A DNA stretch of 58,986 nt from Rhizobiaceae bacterium (GTDB lineage: Bacteria > Pseudomonadota > Alphaproteobacteria > Rhizobiales > Rhizobiaceae). The notes under the pieces were generated by a model. It worked only from the letters and a program-made list of their open reading frames with translations, made no database searches and was not told the origin of the DNA. The stretch is taken from the NCBI GenBank assembly GCA_029212415.1, contig JARGOF010000025.1:8992-67977 (forward strand), read 5' to 3'. The position numbers and the translations under genes were made by a program. Every line of letters begins with the position of its first letter. The first letter of the stretch is position 1. This document shows, in pieces, positions 17,077-26,112 of this stretch.

Positions 17077-17475
17077 ATGATCAAGGATGCGATATACAAC
17101 CCTGCCAATTCCGGGCATTTCATGCAGTTGGACAGGCTCGAACAGGTGGTGCGGATTGAAATCGCAGGCAAGCAGATTGCGGCCTCCGGTGCGGCAATCC
17201 GATTGCTTGAGGTCGGTGGCCGTCTGTATCCGCCACAATATTATATTCCACGCGCTGATATACATCAGGAGCTGTTGCAAACCGAGACCGCAAGCCATTG
17301 CCCTTTGAAAGGGCAGGCCAGCTATTACAGTATCCCTGATGGGGATGGCGGAAATGCGCTGGATGACATAGCCTGGTCCTATCAGCATCCCCATGAATTT
17401 GCACAGGAACTTGCAGGATATGTCGCCTTTGATCCGACACGGGTAACGATCACGATAGATGCAAAGGTGCAGTAG
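17077..17475 (+). CDS. DUF427 domain protein
   Basis: The ATG at 17077 has AAGGAG seven bases upstream. The 132-residue protein contains IYNPANSGHFMQLDRLEQVVRIEIAGKQIA, the RLLEVGGRLYPPQYYIPRADI segment and CPLKGQASYYSI, followed by AWSYQHP, which is the DUF427 pattern. The function of the family is not established. It is divergent from the thiamine operon and is followed 51 bases on by a DNA glycosylase-like gene. Confidence 0.85.
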   Translation: MIKDAIYNPANSGHFMQLDRLEQVVRIEIAGKQIAASGAAIRLLEVGGRLYPPQYYIPRADIHQELLQTETASHCPLKGQASYYSIPDGDGGNALDDIAWSYQHPHEFAQELAGYVAFDPTRVTITIDAKVQ

Positions 17476-17526
17476 TCTGGCAGCTCGGATTTATGTGTCC
17501 AGTGGCGGGTTTCAACGGGAAAAAAC

Positions 17527-18198
17527 ATGCGTGATCTTGAAGCGATATTTGACATTTCTGCGGAAAGAAAAGGTGGGAGGGATGCGTTTGAGGAGACGTT
17601 GATGCTTCCAAAAAATGCTGCCGTGCTTGCGGCTATTCCAGATGATCGCTGGCTTTCCACCATGAGTAAATGCGTATTCCAGTCAGGATTTCACTGGAAA
17701 GTCGTAGAGAACAAATGGAACGCCTTTGAGGAGGTTTTCGATGGTTTCGATCTGGGGCATATGGGGTTCATGACAGACGAAGAAATTGATGATCACCTGA
17801 GCAATCCCAAGATCATTCGTCATGGCAAAAAGATCGCCTCCATACGAGACAATGCCCAGTTTCTGAGCGCGCTTAGCCGTGAGAATGGATCGGTCGGAGA
17901 GGTTTTCGCCCATTGGCCAGTGACCGATTTTACAGGTCTTCTGGCAATGCTGAAAAAGCGCGGGACGCGTCTCGGCGGAGCAACCGCGATGTATTTTCTC
18001 AGGTTCATGGGCGCTGATGGTTTCATCCTTTCACGTGATGTCGTCGCGGCTCTTGTGCGGGAGGGGGTGATCGACAAGACGCCGACCTCGAAACGCGATA
18101 TGGACAAGGTACAGCAAGCCTTCACCGCCTGGCATCAGGAGACCGCTCGGCCTCTCATGCAGATCAGTCGCATTCTGGCCTGTTCGATCGATGGATAG
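17527..18198 (+). CDS. Tag-like 3-methyladenine DNA glycosylase family protein
   Basis: The 223-residue protein has the helical glycosylase fold of Tag-like enzymes: WLSTMSKCVFQSGFHWKVVENKW corresponds to the region that recognises the damaged base, and GLLAMLKKRGTRLGGATAMYFLRFMG covers the helix-hairpin-helix part. It lacks the N-terminal Cys/Trp zinc segment of classical E. coli Tag, and belongs to the shorter, poorly studied relatives. The presence of an AlkC gene in the same window gives two candidate alkylation-repair enzymes, but they are about 5 kb apart and not in one operon. Confidence 0.75.
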   Translation: MRDLEAIFDISAERKGGRDAFEETLMLPKNAAVLAAIPDDRWLSTMSKCVFQSGFHWKVVENKWNAFEEVFDGFDLGHMGFMTDEEIDDHLSNPKIIRHGKKIASIRDNAQFLSALSRENGSVGEVFAHWPVTDFTGLLAMLKKRGTRLGGATAMYFLRFMGADGFILSRDVVAALVREGVIDKTPTSKRDMDKVQQAFTAWHQETARPLMQISRILACSIDG

Positions 18199-18216
18199 GC
18201 CGCCGCAAGACAGGCT

Positions 18217-19377
18217 TTAGGCGAGAAGCCGATTGATGGTCGCATAAAACATGCTGGCGCCTGACCGAATCAATGCGTCCGGAAAATCATAGTCGGGATT
18301 GTGCAGGGCCGGATGATCCGCTCCCGCGCCCAGAAAAAACATGGCTGATGCGGTGGAACCGTTCTGCGCCGTTGCATATTCACCGAAATCTTCCGAAAAA
18401 CGCAATGGCTCGACAAGGTTCAGAACCCGATATCCAAGGTCTCTGGCTGATTGGCGGTATTGGACGATCAATCCATCGTCGTTTTGGCAGGCGTTGAATA
18501 TGTCATCATAGTCGATTTCCAGCGTCAGGCCGTGCTCGCTTGCAGTTTTTTGGCACAAGGCTTCCGCGTCTTCAGTCAATTGCTGCATTTTCTCATTGGT
18601 CACTGTACGCAAAGTCGCCCAGATCTCAGCACGGGCGGGCGCAACGCCGAATGCCTTTTCACCCAGAAGCGCATGGACGATCGTCACCAGACGAAAGTCC
18701 GGGTTCATGGTCTTTGCGTTGGAAAGCGCGGCAAGATCCTTGATAATGTTCGCCATGGCCAAAGCCGGGGAAAGCCCGGTCTGCGGCATGGACGCGTGGG
18801 CGGTCCGGCCTGTCAATTTCATGCGCATGCCCCTTGAAGCGCAATTGACCTGCCCGCTCTTCAGGATGATCTGATGCCTGTCGTATCCGGGCAAATTGTG
18901 CAATGCGAGGATAAAGTCTGGATTGAGTGCTGCGTATCGGGGGTCGGAGATGACGGCTTTTGCACCCTTTCCTGTCTCTTCAGCTGGCTGAAACAGCAAG
19001 ATCGTGCGCCCCTTTGTCGGGCGTTGATTGCGCAGTTTGGCCGCTACACCCAGAACAATCGCCATATGACCGTCATGGCCACATTGGTGGCCCCTGCCAG
19101 GAATGGTCGAGCAATAGGGCAGGGCTCCAATTTCCTGAATGGGCAGCCCGTCGAGTTCACAACGGACCATCACTGTTTTACCCGCTCGTCCGCTGTCGAA
19201 TATTGCAGCAACGCCCGTGCCGCCCAAATTACAAATCAAACCGTCGGGCTCAAAAGCCTGCAAATAGGAGACTATGGATGCAGCTGTGCGGGCTTCATCA
19301 CCGGAGAGATCCGGCGCCCCATGCAATGCGTGGCGTATGTCGACAAGGTTTGAGAATTGTTTTTCTGTAAGGCTCAT
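18217..19377 (-). CDS. M20-family amidohydrolase (peptidase/aminoacylase type)
   Basis: The 386-residue metalloenzyme has the M20D layout: an N-terminal DIRHALHGAPDLSGDEA, GHQCGHDGHMAIVLG with metal ligands, LLFQPAEETGKGAK with the catalytic Glu, and a dimerization domain with TGRTAHASMPQTGLSPALAM. It closes with FLGAGADHPALHNPDYDFPD carrying another metal His. Such enzymes hydrolyse N-acyl amino acids or amide bonds of amino-acid conjugates. Substrate unknown. It is convergent with the Tag-like gene. Confidence 0.88.
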   Translation of the reverse strand: MSLTEKQFSNLVDIRHALHGAPDLSGDEARTAASIVSYLQAFEPDGLICNLGGTGVAAIFDSGRAGKTVMVRCELDGLPIQEIGALPYCSTIPGRGHQCGHDGHMAIVLGVAAKLRNQRPTKGRTILLFQPAEETGKGAKAVISDPRYAALNPDFILALHNLPGYDRHQIILKSGQVNCASRGMRMKLTGRTAHASMPQTGLSPALAMANIIKDLAALSNAKTMNPDFRLVTIVHALLGEKAFGVAPARAEIWATLRTVTNEKMQQLTEDAEALCQKTASEHGLTLEIDYDDIFNACQNDDGLIVQYRQSARDLGYRVLNLVEPLRFSEDFGEYATAQNGSTASAMFFLGAGADHPALHNPDYDFPDALIRSGASMFYATINRLLA

Positions 19378-19422
19378 GGGTTCCGTTCCCTACAGGAGTG
19401 ACGCAGCAACACAGGACATGCT

Positions 19423-21486
19423 CTAATGGGTTGTGGAGGCTGTCGCCGTTTCGTTTGAAGGGCGGCCAAGCAAGGGTGTCTTGTTGTGCGCCTTAAGCCA
19501 CTTGCCTGCAATATTTGCCGGCATGGGCGGTGCAATGGCATTTCCCTGAAATTCCACACAACCAAGCTCAAGCAGCGTATCAATTTCCTCCTGCCGTTCC
19601 ATGCCCTCGGCTATGACGCTCAGACCCAGGGCGGTGGACAGCCGGATGATCGAGTCGACAATGATCAGGTTGCGTTCAGACTGATCGAGATTTGTGATGA
19701 ACTGGCGGTCAATCTTGACCCGGTCAAATAATTTTCGGTTGAGGTGCACCATGGTTGCAAACCCGGTGCCAAAATCGTCAATCTCGACCTTGATGCCCAA
19801 TTCGCGCAATCGCATCAATGCAGCCATACATTGTGTGTCGTCATTGTTGATGACAACCGACTCGACAATCTCGGCGCTCAGTCGCTCACAGGTCAATCCA
19901 CTGGCCTCGGCGATTGCGGCAATTTCATCAACAAATCCATGCAGCAGGAGGTCCTGATTGGAGAAATTGATGCCGATACGGCCAAATTCAGTGCCATTTT
20001 CCAACCAGTGCGCAGCGGTTTCAAATGCCTGCTCGAGAACCAGCCGCGTGATCTGGGTCATCTTGCCCAGGCTGGCGGCCGCATCAAGGAACTCTGCCGG
20101 AAGCAGAATGCCGCGTTCAGGATGATGCCATCGCACCAGCACTTCCACGCCGATGATTGCACCGCTGGTGGCATTGATCTGCGGTTGAAAGACCGGTTGG
20201 AATTGCCGCTCTTCTATGGCGCGGTCGATTTCCTGCTCAAGTGTTTTGGTCTGATTATATTTTATAATCATTTTTGGCTGGAAGAATTTATACGTGCCTT
20301 TGCCGGTGTTTTTGGCTTCATAAAGCGCAAGATCAGCTGCAACCAACAGGTCTTTGCGGGTTTTTCCGTCGTCCGGGAACAAGGCGATGCCGATGCTGGT
20401 TTGCACCTGAGTGAACAAGCCGTCGATATTGGTTGGTTTGTTCAGTGCACAAAGCAGGTTCCCGGCGATCCCCGAGACCGTTTCTGAAGCTGATATGGTG
20501 TCCAGAATGATCAGGAATTCATCGCCGTTCAATCTGCAGGCTGTGCCGTTGTTTCCCACAACGGCCTGCATTCTATTGGCCACAAGTTCCAACAATCTGT
20601 CGCCATTCGTATGGCCGTAGGTATCATTGACACTCTTGAAATTATCAAGATCCAAATGAAAAATTGCCACCTTGATCGGGCTCTCTTCGACAGAAGATTC
20701 CGTGATCGATCGCAACTTCGTCATGGCATATTCGCGATTTGCAAGACCTGTCAGACTGTCGTGCAGGACCGCATATTGCAGGTTGTCGTGCGCCACTTGA
20801 AGCTGCATTGTCCGCATGCCGATTTTTGCGGCAAGCGGTTTGAAGAGAAACCGCCAAATGACGATGAGCAATGCCAAAGAAAGGATCAATAGTGCCAAAT
20901 GCACATATTTGGTCATGGCTGCAGATCTTTGTGACACGCCATTATGGATGCTGATAACCCGGTCCAGGGCGGGGAGTATCACTGAAGAAGCCAACTCTTC
21001 CATGGGCCCCAGATACAAGACTGCAACATCAGGGGAATTCATGAGGAACGTGCTGAAGCGGTTGGCGTTGGTTACCAAAGAGCGCATGCGCAAGTCGAGT
21101 TGAGTGGGATTTGAAAAATATACATCATGCAGAGTCTCGGCAACTGCGCCTTTGGTGTCCAGACTGCCGATCAGTTTGGCAAGGTCAGTATGCGCACTCT
21201 TCAATTCCGCCAGGGATTCACCCATCAGAACAAGTATTTCGCTCTTTTGTTCATCACTTGTCGCGCGAAGCGCAAGCTGTCCCAGCAGGACAACCCGCTG
21301 CGACAGCATCCGCTGCTTGGCAATGTCCTGAAAAACGGCAGATTCCGACTGTCCACGATTCATGGCAAACGTCAGGATAAGAAAGGACGCCCACAGCAAT
21401 GCCATCATTGAAAGAAGGGCCGTGCGATAGGCAATCTGGATCCTGAATTGCGGATCTCTGCGTATTTTGCTGAGGAGACTGTTCAT
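19423..21486 (-). CDS. Membrane GGDEF/EAL dual-domain cyclic-di-GMP protein
   Basis: The 687-residue protein has one N-terminal helix (LLSMMALLWASFLILTFAM), a periplasmic PilJ-like helical sensor and a second helix (HLALLILSLALLIVIWRFLF). GGDEF and EAL domains follow. The GGDEF site reads NGDEF (RLNGDEFLIIL), missing the first Gly, so cyclase activity is doubtful. The EAL signature reads EVL (GVEVLVRWHHPERG), but the other catalytic residues look present (NFSNQDL, SAEIVESV, IDDFGTGFA, VKIDRQF, IAEGME). It may act as a phosphodiesterase or a signal receptor. Confidence 0.9.
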   Translation of the reverse strand: MNSLLSKIRRDPQFRIQIAYRTALLSMMALLWASFLILTFAMNRGQSESAVFQDIAKQRMLSQRVVLLGQLALRATSDEQKSEILVLMGESLAELKSAHTDLAKLIGSLDTKGAVAETLHDVYFSNPTQLDLRMRSLVTNANRFSTFLMNSPDVAVLYLGPMEELASSVILPALDRVISIHNGVSQRSAAMTKYVHLALLILSLALLIVIWRFLFKPLAAKIGMRTMQLQVAHDNLQYAVLHDSLTGLANREYAMTKLRSITESSVEESPIKVAIFHLDLDNFKSVNDTYGHTNGDRLLELVANRMQAVVGNNGTACRLNGDEFLIILDTISASETVSGIAGNLLCALNKPTNIDGLFTQVQTSIGIALFPDDGKTRKDLLVAADLALYEAKNTGKGTYKFFQPKMIIKYNQTKTLEQEIDRAIEERQFQPVFQPQINATSGAIIGVEVLVRWHHPERGILLPAEFLDAAASLGKMTQITRLVLEQAFETAAHWLENGTEFGRIGINFSNQDLLLHGFVDEIAAIAEASGLTCERLSAEIVESVVINNDDTQCMAALMRLRELGIKVEIDDFGTGFATMVHLNRKLFDRVKIDRQFITNLDQSERNLIIVDSIIRLSTALGLSVIAEGMERQEEIDTLLELGCVEFQGNAIAPPMPANIAGKWLKAHNKTPLLGRPSNETATASTTH

Positions 21487-21720
21487 TCCGATATCAAATG
21501 CCCGCGATGCAGAAAGACTTCACACAGAATAAAGGCGTTTTCCAACGTGTGAATACGTCGTTCGTCTGCATTTTGCGCCACTCCCGGCTACAGGTTGTAT
21601 ACTTTCGATATACTACCTGTACGGATAATTTCTTAACCAACCGGAAATATTGGCATGCAGGAGCATATCATTGCTTGCGTCCAGTATCGATACATATTGG
21701 ATATTGGCTGATAAAGTGTT

Positions 21721-22911
21721 TTACAGTTTTACCCAAGCCGCATTGTCACTTGAAGATTGCACGCAAGCGCCAATAAAACGCATGCCCTTGACGCCATCTT
21801 GAACAGTAGGAAAAATAATGTCGTCGGGCAGTGGGGAATTGTTTCCACGTCTTGCGCGAATTGCCGCGGCGGCTTCGCCATAAATGTTGGCAAATCCCTC
21901 CAGATAGCCTTCCGGGTGTCCGGCCGGAATGCGGGTAACACGACTGGCGGCTGGCGTTGCACCGGCACCACCTCGCGTCAGCTTTTGTTTGGCCTGGCCA
22001 AAGGGCGTGTACCAAAGCTGGTTGGGATGTTCCTGTTCCCATTCAAGTCCGCCTTTGCTGCCGTAGACACGCAATTTAAGGCAGTTTTCGTTGCCGGGTG
22101 CCACCTGACTTGCCCACAGCATGCCCTTTGCCGGTCTTTCCTGTCCCTGCGCCTTGAAACGCAGCATCACATGAACATTGTCGTCCAGTCTGCGCCCTTC
22201 GACGAATGAATCAAGATCGGCTGCAAGGCTTTCTGTTTCCAGGCCGCTGACGAAGCTGGCAAGGTTCCAAGCATGGGTTCCAATATCGCCAACGCAGCCT
22301 CCCGCACCCGATTGTGCCGGGTCCGTGCGCCATTCCGCCTGCTTGTTGCCGCTGGCCTCCTCTGCCTCGGTCAACCAGTCCTGAGGATATTCGGCATGCA
22401 CCAGCCGTATGGTTCCAAGCATGCCCTGGGCAACCATTTCGCGGGCCTGCCGGACCATCGGGTAACCGGTGTAATTATGGGTCAGGATGAACAATTTGCC
22501 GGATTTTTCGACAAGCGTCGCAAGGTCGGTGGCGTCGGCAAGCGTCGAGGTCAGAGGCTTGTCGCAGATGACATGGATGCCGGCTTCGAGAAATGCCTTG
22601 GCGGCCGGATAATGCATATGGTTGGGGGTAACAATTGATACGGCTTCAATGCCGTCGCTGCGCGCGGCCTCTGCTATAGCCATCTGCTGGAAGGAATCGT
22701 AACAGCGGTCACTGGCCAGTCCCAGTTCAGCCCCCGATGCCCTTGCGCGTTCAGGGTCTGAGGAGAGTGCGCCTGCCACCAGCTGGAAGTGGCCGTCAAG
22801 TCGCGCCGCGATCCTGTGTACGGCGCCGATGAATGCGCCTTGACCGCCGCCGACCATCCCCAGACGGATCGGACCATTGTCAATGTCCGATGGTTTTGCA
22901 GCACTGATCAT
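21721..22911 (-). CDS. Gfo/Idh/MocA-family oxidoreductase
   Basis: The 396-residue NAD(P)-dependent dehydrogenase has the Rossmann start LGMVGGGQGAFIGAVHR, the EKP-type motif (CDKPLTSTLADA) and the C-terminal SGAGGCVGDIGTHAWN segment that holds catalytic Asp and His. The GGGAGATC ribosome site is clear. It is the last gene of the sugar operon and presumably oxidises the imported sugar or a cyclitol-type product. Substrate is not determined by sequence alone. Confidence 0.88.
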   Translation of the reverse strand: MISAAKPSDIDNGPIRLGMVGGGQGAFIGAVHRIAARLDGHFQLVAGALSSDPERARASGAELGLASDRCYDSFQQMAIAEAARSDGIEAVSIVTPNHMHYPAAKAFLEAGIHVICDKPLTSTLADATDLATLVEKSGKLFILTHNYTGYPMVRQAREMVAQGMLGTIRLVHAEYPQDWLTEAEEASGNKQAEWRTDPAQSGAGGCVGDIGTHAWNLASFVSGLETESLAADLDSFVEGRRLDDNVHVMLRFKAQGQERPAKGMLWASQVAPGNENCLKLRVYGSKGGLEWEQEHPNQLWYTPFGQAKQKLTRGGAGATPAASRVTRIPAGHPEGYLEGFANIYGEAAAAIRARRGNNSPLPDDIIFPTVQDGVKGMRFIGACVQSSSDNAAWVKL

Positions 22912-22933
22912 GATGATCTCCCCTGGTTGCGTT

Positions 22934-22969
22934 GGAAAGACCGGGAGACGGTCTTCCGTTAAAGCGCTT
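22934..22969 (-). promoter_or_regulatory. Intercistronic hairpin and LacI-like half-site
   Basis: GGAAAGACCG (22934-22943) pairs with CGGTCTTCC (22949-22957) except for one bulged base, and the palindrome AAGCGCTT lies at 22962-22969, in the gap between the isomerase stop and the last dehydrogenase gene. The hairpin could tune expression of the final gene; the AAGCGCTT element resembles the core of LacI-family operators. Confidence 0.35.
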
Positions 22970-23020
22970 GTAACAATGTATTATCGCAGCGAGAAAGGAT
23001 TTCGTCCTGGACGAATGCCC

Positions 23021-24076
23021 TCAAAGTCCAAGCATCCGGCGAACCTGTTGGCGATCGGATGAACCACCGGCAAAATCGTCAAAGGCCCTTTCGGTCACCC
23101 GAATGATATGATCAGCAATGAAGGGCGCGCCTTCTGCCGCACCCTGCTCTGGATGCTTCAGGCAACATTCCCACTCGAGCACTGCCCAGCTGTCATAATC
23201 ATATTGGGCCAGCTTGGAGAAAATTCCCGAAAAGTCGACATGGCCGTCCCCCAGCGAACGGAACCGTCCGGCCCTTTCCGTCCAGCCCTGGTAACCGGAG
23301 TAGACGCCCTGTCTGCCGTTCGGATTGAATTCCGCATCCTTGACGTGATAGGCGGAAATGCGCTCGTGATAGATGTCGATGAAGGCAAGGTAATCGAGTT
23401 GCTGCAACAGGAAATGCGACGGATCATAGTTGATGGTGCAGCGTTTATGGTCATCAAGTTTTTCCAGAAACATTTCAAACGTGACGCCATCAAACACATC
23501 TTCACCCGGGTGGATTTCATAGCCGACATCAACACCATGGTCCTCGTAGACATCAAGGATGGGTTTCCACCGGCGGGCAAGTTCCGTAAATGCCTCATCG
23601 ATAAGCCCGTCCGGACGCTGCGGCCAGGGGTAAAGAAACGGGAATGCCAATCCGCCGGTAAATGAGACGGACACGTCAAGACCAAGATTGCGCGAGGCCT
23701 TGGCGGCGTATTTCATCTGCTGAACCGCCCATTGCTGACGGGCTTTCGGATTATCGTGAAATTCAGCCGGCGCAAAGGCATCAAACTGCTTGTCATAGGC
23801 CGGGTGGACAGCAACAAGCTGGCCCTGCAAATGGGTCGAAAGTTCAGTGATCTCGACGCCGGCGTCAGCGCAGATACCCTTCACTTCGTCGCAATATTCC
23901 TTTGAGCCGGCAGCCTTTTCCAGATCGAAAAGGCGTCCATCCCATGTTGGAATCTGGATGCCCTTGTACCCCAAAGATGCTGCCCATTGCGTTATGGAGG
24001 CAAGCGAATTGAATGGTGCTTCATCCGACGCAAACTGCGCCAGAAAAATTGCAGGACCTTTGATATTTGTTGCCAT
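23021..24076 (-). CDS. Sugar phosphate isomerase/epimerase (xylose-isomerase-like TIM barrel)
   Basis: The 351-residue protein has the AP-endonuclease-2 TIM barrel: SLGYKGIQIPTWDGRLFDL, YEIHPGEDVFDG, CTINYDPSHFLLQQLD and YHVKDAEFNPNGRQGVYSG, with Glu, Asp and His metal ligands, and WAVLEWECCLKHPEQG. It has GAGGAG nine bases before the ATG. It is in the sugar operon and would isomerise or epimerise a keto-sugar or inositol-like intermediate together with the Gfo-family enzymes. Confidence 0.88.
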   Translation of the reverse strand: MATNIKGPAIFLAQFASDEAPFNSLASITQWAASLGYKGIQIPTWDGRLFDLEKAAGSKEYCDEVKGICADAGVEITELSTHLQGQLVAVHPAYDKQFDAFAPAEFHDNPKARQQWAVQQMKYAAKASRNLGLDVSVSFTGGLAFPFLYPWPQRPDGLIDEAFTELARRWKPILDVYEDHGVDVGYEIHPGEDVFDGVTFEMFLEKLDDHKRCTINYDPSHFLLQQLDYLAFIDIYHERISAYHVKDAEFNPNGRQGVYSGYQGWTERAGRFRSLGDGHVDFSGIFSKLAQYDYDSWAVLEWECCLKHPEQGAAEGAPFIADHIIRVTERAFDDFAGGSSDRQQVRRMLGL

Positions 24077-24194
24077 CGTTCAACTCCTCAACAGATAATC
24101 GATACCCTTCAAACGCCGTTTTCTGCGGATTTTGTGAACCGCATCATTTCCCACGCATAGGTGTCGCAGAGGTTTGCTCTGCTTCAACCGCTAT

Positions 24195-25328
24195 TCACGC
24201 CAGCAGCGATCGTGCTTCCTCCGGTCCGAGGGCCTCTGGACGTTCGCAACGCGTTTGCATGGTGACAAAGCAGCCCTTTTCGCCGGATTCCAGGATCGCT
24301 GTCATGACCTCGACAACATGCAACGCCAGTTCTACAGAACAACGATGCGGCCGATTTTCCGCTATGGCAAGTGCCATGTCGGCAAGACCGGCAGCGCGGT
24401 AGTTTGCGACATCACCCTTTGGGTGCTTTTCATTGGTTTTTGAAAACGGGTGGTCCCAGGTCGGATCGTTTGTTGTAAAGTCCTCGCCCTGGCTCATGCG
24501 GACATTGCCGCTGAAGAAATTGGGATCAGGCACAAAAAGCGACCCCTTCTCTCCATAGAGTTCCATTGGCGCATGGCCGTGTTTCCACACATCCCAACTG
24601 GCCCCGAGTGTGATTGTGGCGCCGTTGTGAAATTCCAGCAAAGCATGAATGGTGGTCGGTGTTTCGACCGGGATTTTCTCGCCGCTGCGCGGCTGAGAGG
24701 TAATGGTGCGTTCTTTGGTGGGAATGGAAGCCAGTGCCGCCACCCGCCTGACAGGGCCGACCAATTGCACAAGATTGCTTATGTAATAGGGGCCGAGATC
24801 AAGAATCGGACCGCCACCGGGCTGGAAAAAGAAATCAGGATTGGGATGCCAATGTTCCATGCCATGCCCCATGACGTGGCAGGTGCCGCTTGTCACTTTG
24901 CCGATGGCGCCGGTATCGACAAGATTTCTGGCGAGCTGGTGAGCGCCACCCAGAAACGTATCCGGCGCCGATCCTATGCGCAGACCCTTTGATTTTGCCA
25001 ATTTTGCCAGTTCAAGTCCTTCGGCGGCAGACAGGACAAAGGGTTTTTCTGAATAGACATTCTTGCCGCTGTTCAAAATCTGCTTTGAAACACCAAAATG
25101 GGCAGCTGGAATCGTGAGATTGACGATGATGTCAATGTCTTCAGCGCTCAGGAGTTCTTCGATTGTAGACGCGCGCAGACCAAATTCCTGCGCGCGTGAT
25201 GTGGCGGCATCAGGGTTGATGTCAGCACAGGCACGCATTTCAAAGCCGCGAAAAAGCGGAGAAAGTCTCATATAGGCAGCAGAAATATTACCGCAGCCAA
25301 TCACACCAACGCCGAGTAATTTTGGCAT
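24195..25328 (-). CDS. Gfo/Idh/MocA-family oxidoreductase
   Basis: I chose ATG 25328 because it begins the Rossmann strand (KLLGVGVIGCGNISAAYMRL) and sits one base after the previous stop; a longer frame runs into that gene. The SEKPFVLS motif gives the catalytic Lys-Pro pair, and PGGGPILDLGPYYISNLVQL matches the substrate-binding part. It is distinct from the other dehydrogenase of the operon, so two oxidation steps, or an oxidation followed by a reduction, are likely in the pathway. Confidence 0.9.
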   Translation of the reverse strand: MPKLLGVGVIGCGNISAAYMRLSPLFRGFEMRACADINPDAATSRAQEFGLRASTIEELLSAEDIDIIVNLTIPAAHFGVSKQILNSGKNVYSEKPFVLSAAEGLELAKLAKSKGLRIGSAPDTFLGGAHQLARNLVDTGAIGKVTSGTCHVMGHGMEHWHPNPDFFFQPGGGPILDLGPYYISNLVQLVGPVRRVAALASIPTKERTITSQPRSGEKIPVETPTTIHALLEFHNGATITLGASWDVWKHGHAPMELYGEKGSLFVPDPNFFSGNVRMSQGEDFTTNDPTWDHPFSKTNEKHPKGDVANYRAAGLADMALAIAENRPHRCSVELALHVVEVMTAILESGEKGCFVTMQTRCERPEALGPEEARSLLA

Positions 25329-25329
25329 T

Positions 25330-26085
25330 CTATACCTCTTCCAGTTTGCGCATGGTTTCGATCGATCGCTGCGCAAAACGTTCATAATTGCTGGGATTGT
25401 CATGTTCCATGACGTAGTAGACGGTATTGCTGTGCTGTTTGAGGGCACGCATGATGTTTTTCCAGGCTACAATTCCGTGTCCGACATCCGCCCATCCATC
25501 TTCGTCCTCGCATTGGCCGCTGGGCGCAATATCCTTGACATGGACAGAGGTGATGCGCGCGCCATAGCGCTCGATCCAGTCCAGTGGATCGCCACCGCCA
25601 CGCAGGATCCAAGCAATATCGGCTTCCCATTCAATGTCGGGAGCTTCATCCAGAAGGATCGCCTGCGGAATGCCGCCATCGGCAAGTGTTTCAAATTCGA
25701 AATGGTGATTGTGCCAGCCGAAACCATGGCCTTTGGCTTTGGCTTTGGCGCCGACTGCCGCCAGGCGCTGAGCAAAATTCTTCCATCCGGCGGAATCAGT
25801 TGGCCGCTCATCTTCTGCCAGATAGGGGCAGTAGATTTTCTGAACGCCGAGTTTGTCCACCTGGTCCGACACGAGATCAAAATTGTTTTCCAAAGCGTCA
25901 AGGGAAAAATGACCCGTTGGCATGGTCAGGCCCAGTTTGTCCATTTTCGCTCGAAATTGCTCCGGGTTCTCGTAGACACCGCCAAAACCCTCCAGCTGTT
26001 TGTAGCCAAGTTCTGCGACACGCTCGAGAACAGCATCCCAAGGCAAAAAATTGCGAGCGCTGTAGAGCTGAAAAGAATAATCCAT
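25330..26085 (-). CDS. Sugar phosphate isomerase/epimerase
   Basis: The 251-residue TIM-barrel protein begins YSFQLYSARNFLPWDAVLERV and contains YKQLEGFGGVYENPEQ, FGWHNHHFEFETLADG, IEWEADIAWILRGGGD and ITSVHVKDIAPSGQ, with the metal-binding Glu, His and Asp residues of the IolE/IolI/xylose-isomerase-like group. It lies directly upstream of a Gfo/Idh/MocA gene with one base between, a common pairing in sugar and inositol catabolism. Confidence 0.88.
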   Translation of the reverse strand: MDYSFQLYSARNFLPWDAVLERVAELGYKQLEGFGGVYENPEQFRAKMDKLGLTMPTGHFSLDALENNFDLVSDQVDKLGVQKIYCPYLAEDERPTDSAGWKNFAQRLAAVGAKAKAKGHGFGWHNHHFEFETLADGGIPQAILLDEAPDIEWEADIAWILRGGGDPLDWIERYGARITSVHVKDIAPSGQCEDEDGWADVGHGIVAWKNIMRALKQHSNTVYYVMEHDNPSNYERFAQRSIETMRKLEEV

Positions 26086-26112
26086 TGCGATTCCGTTCCA
26101 TTCGTTTGGATT

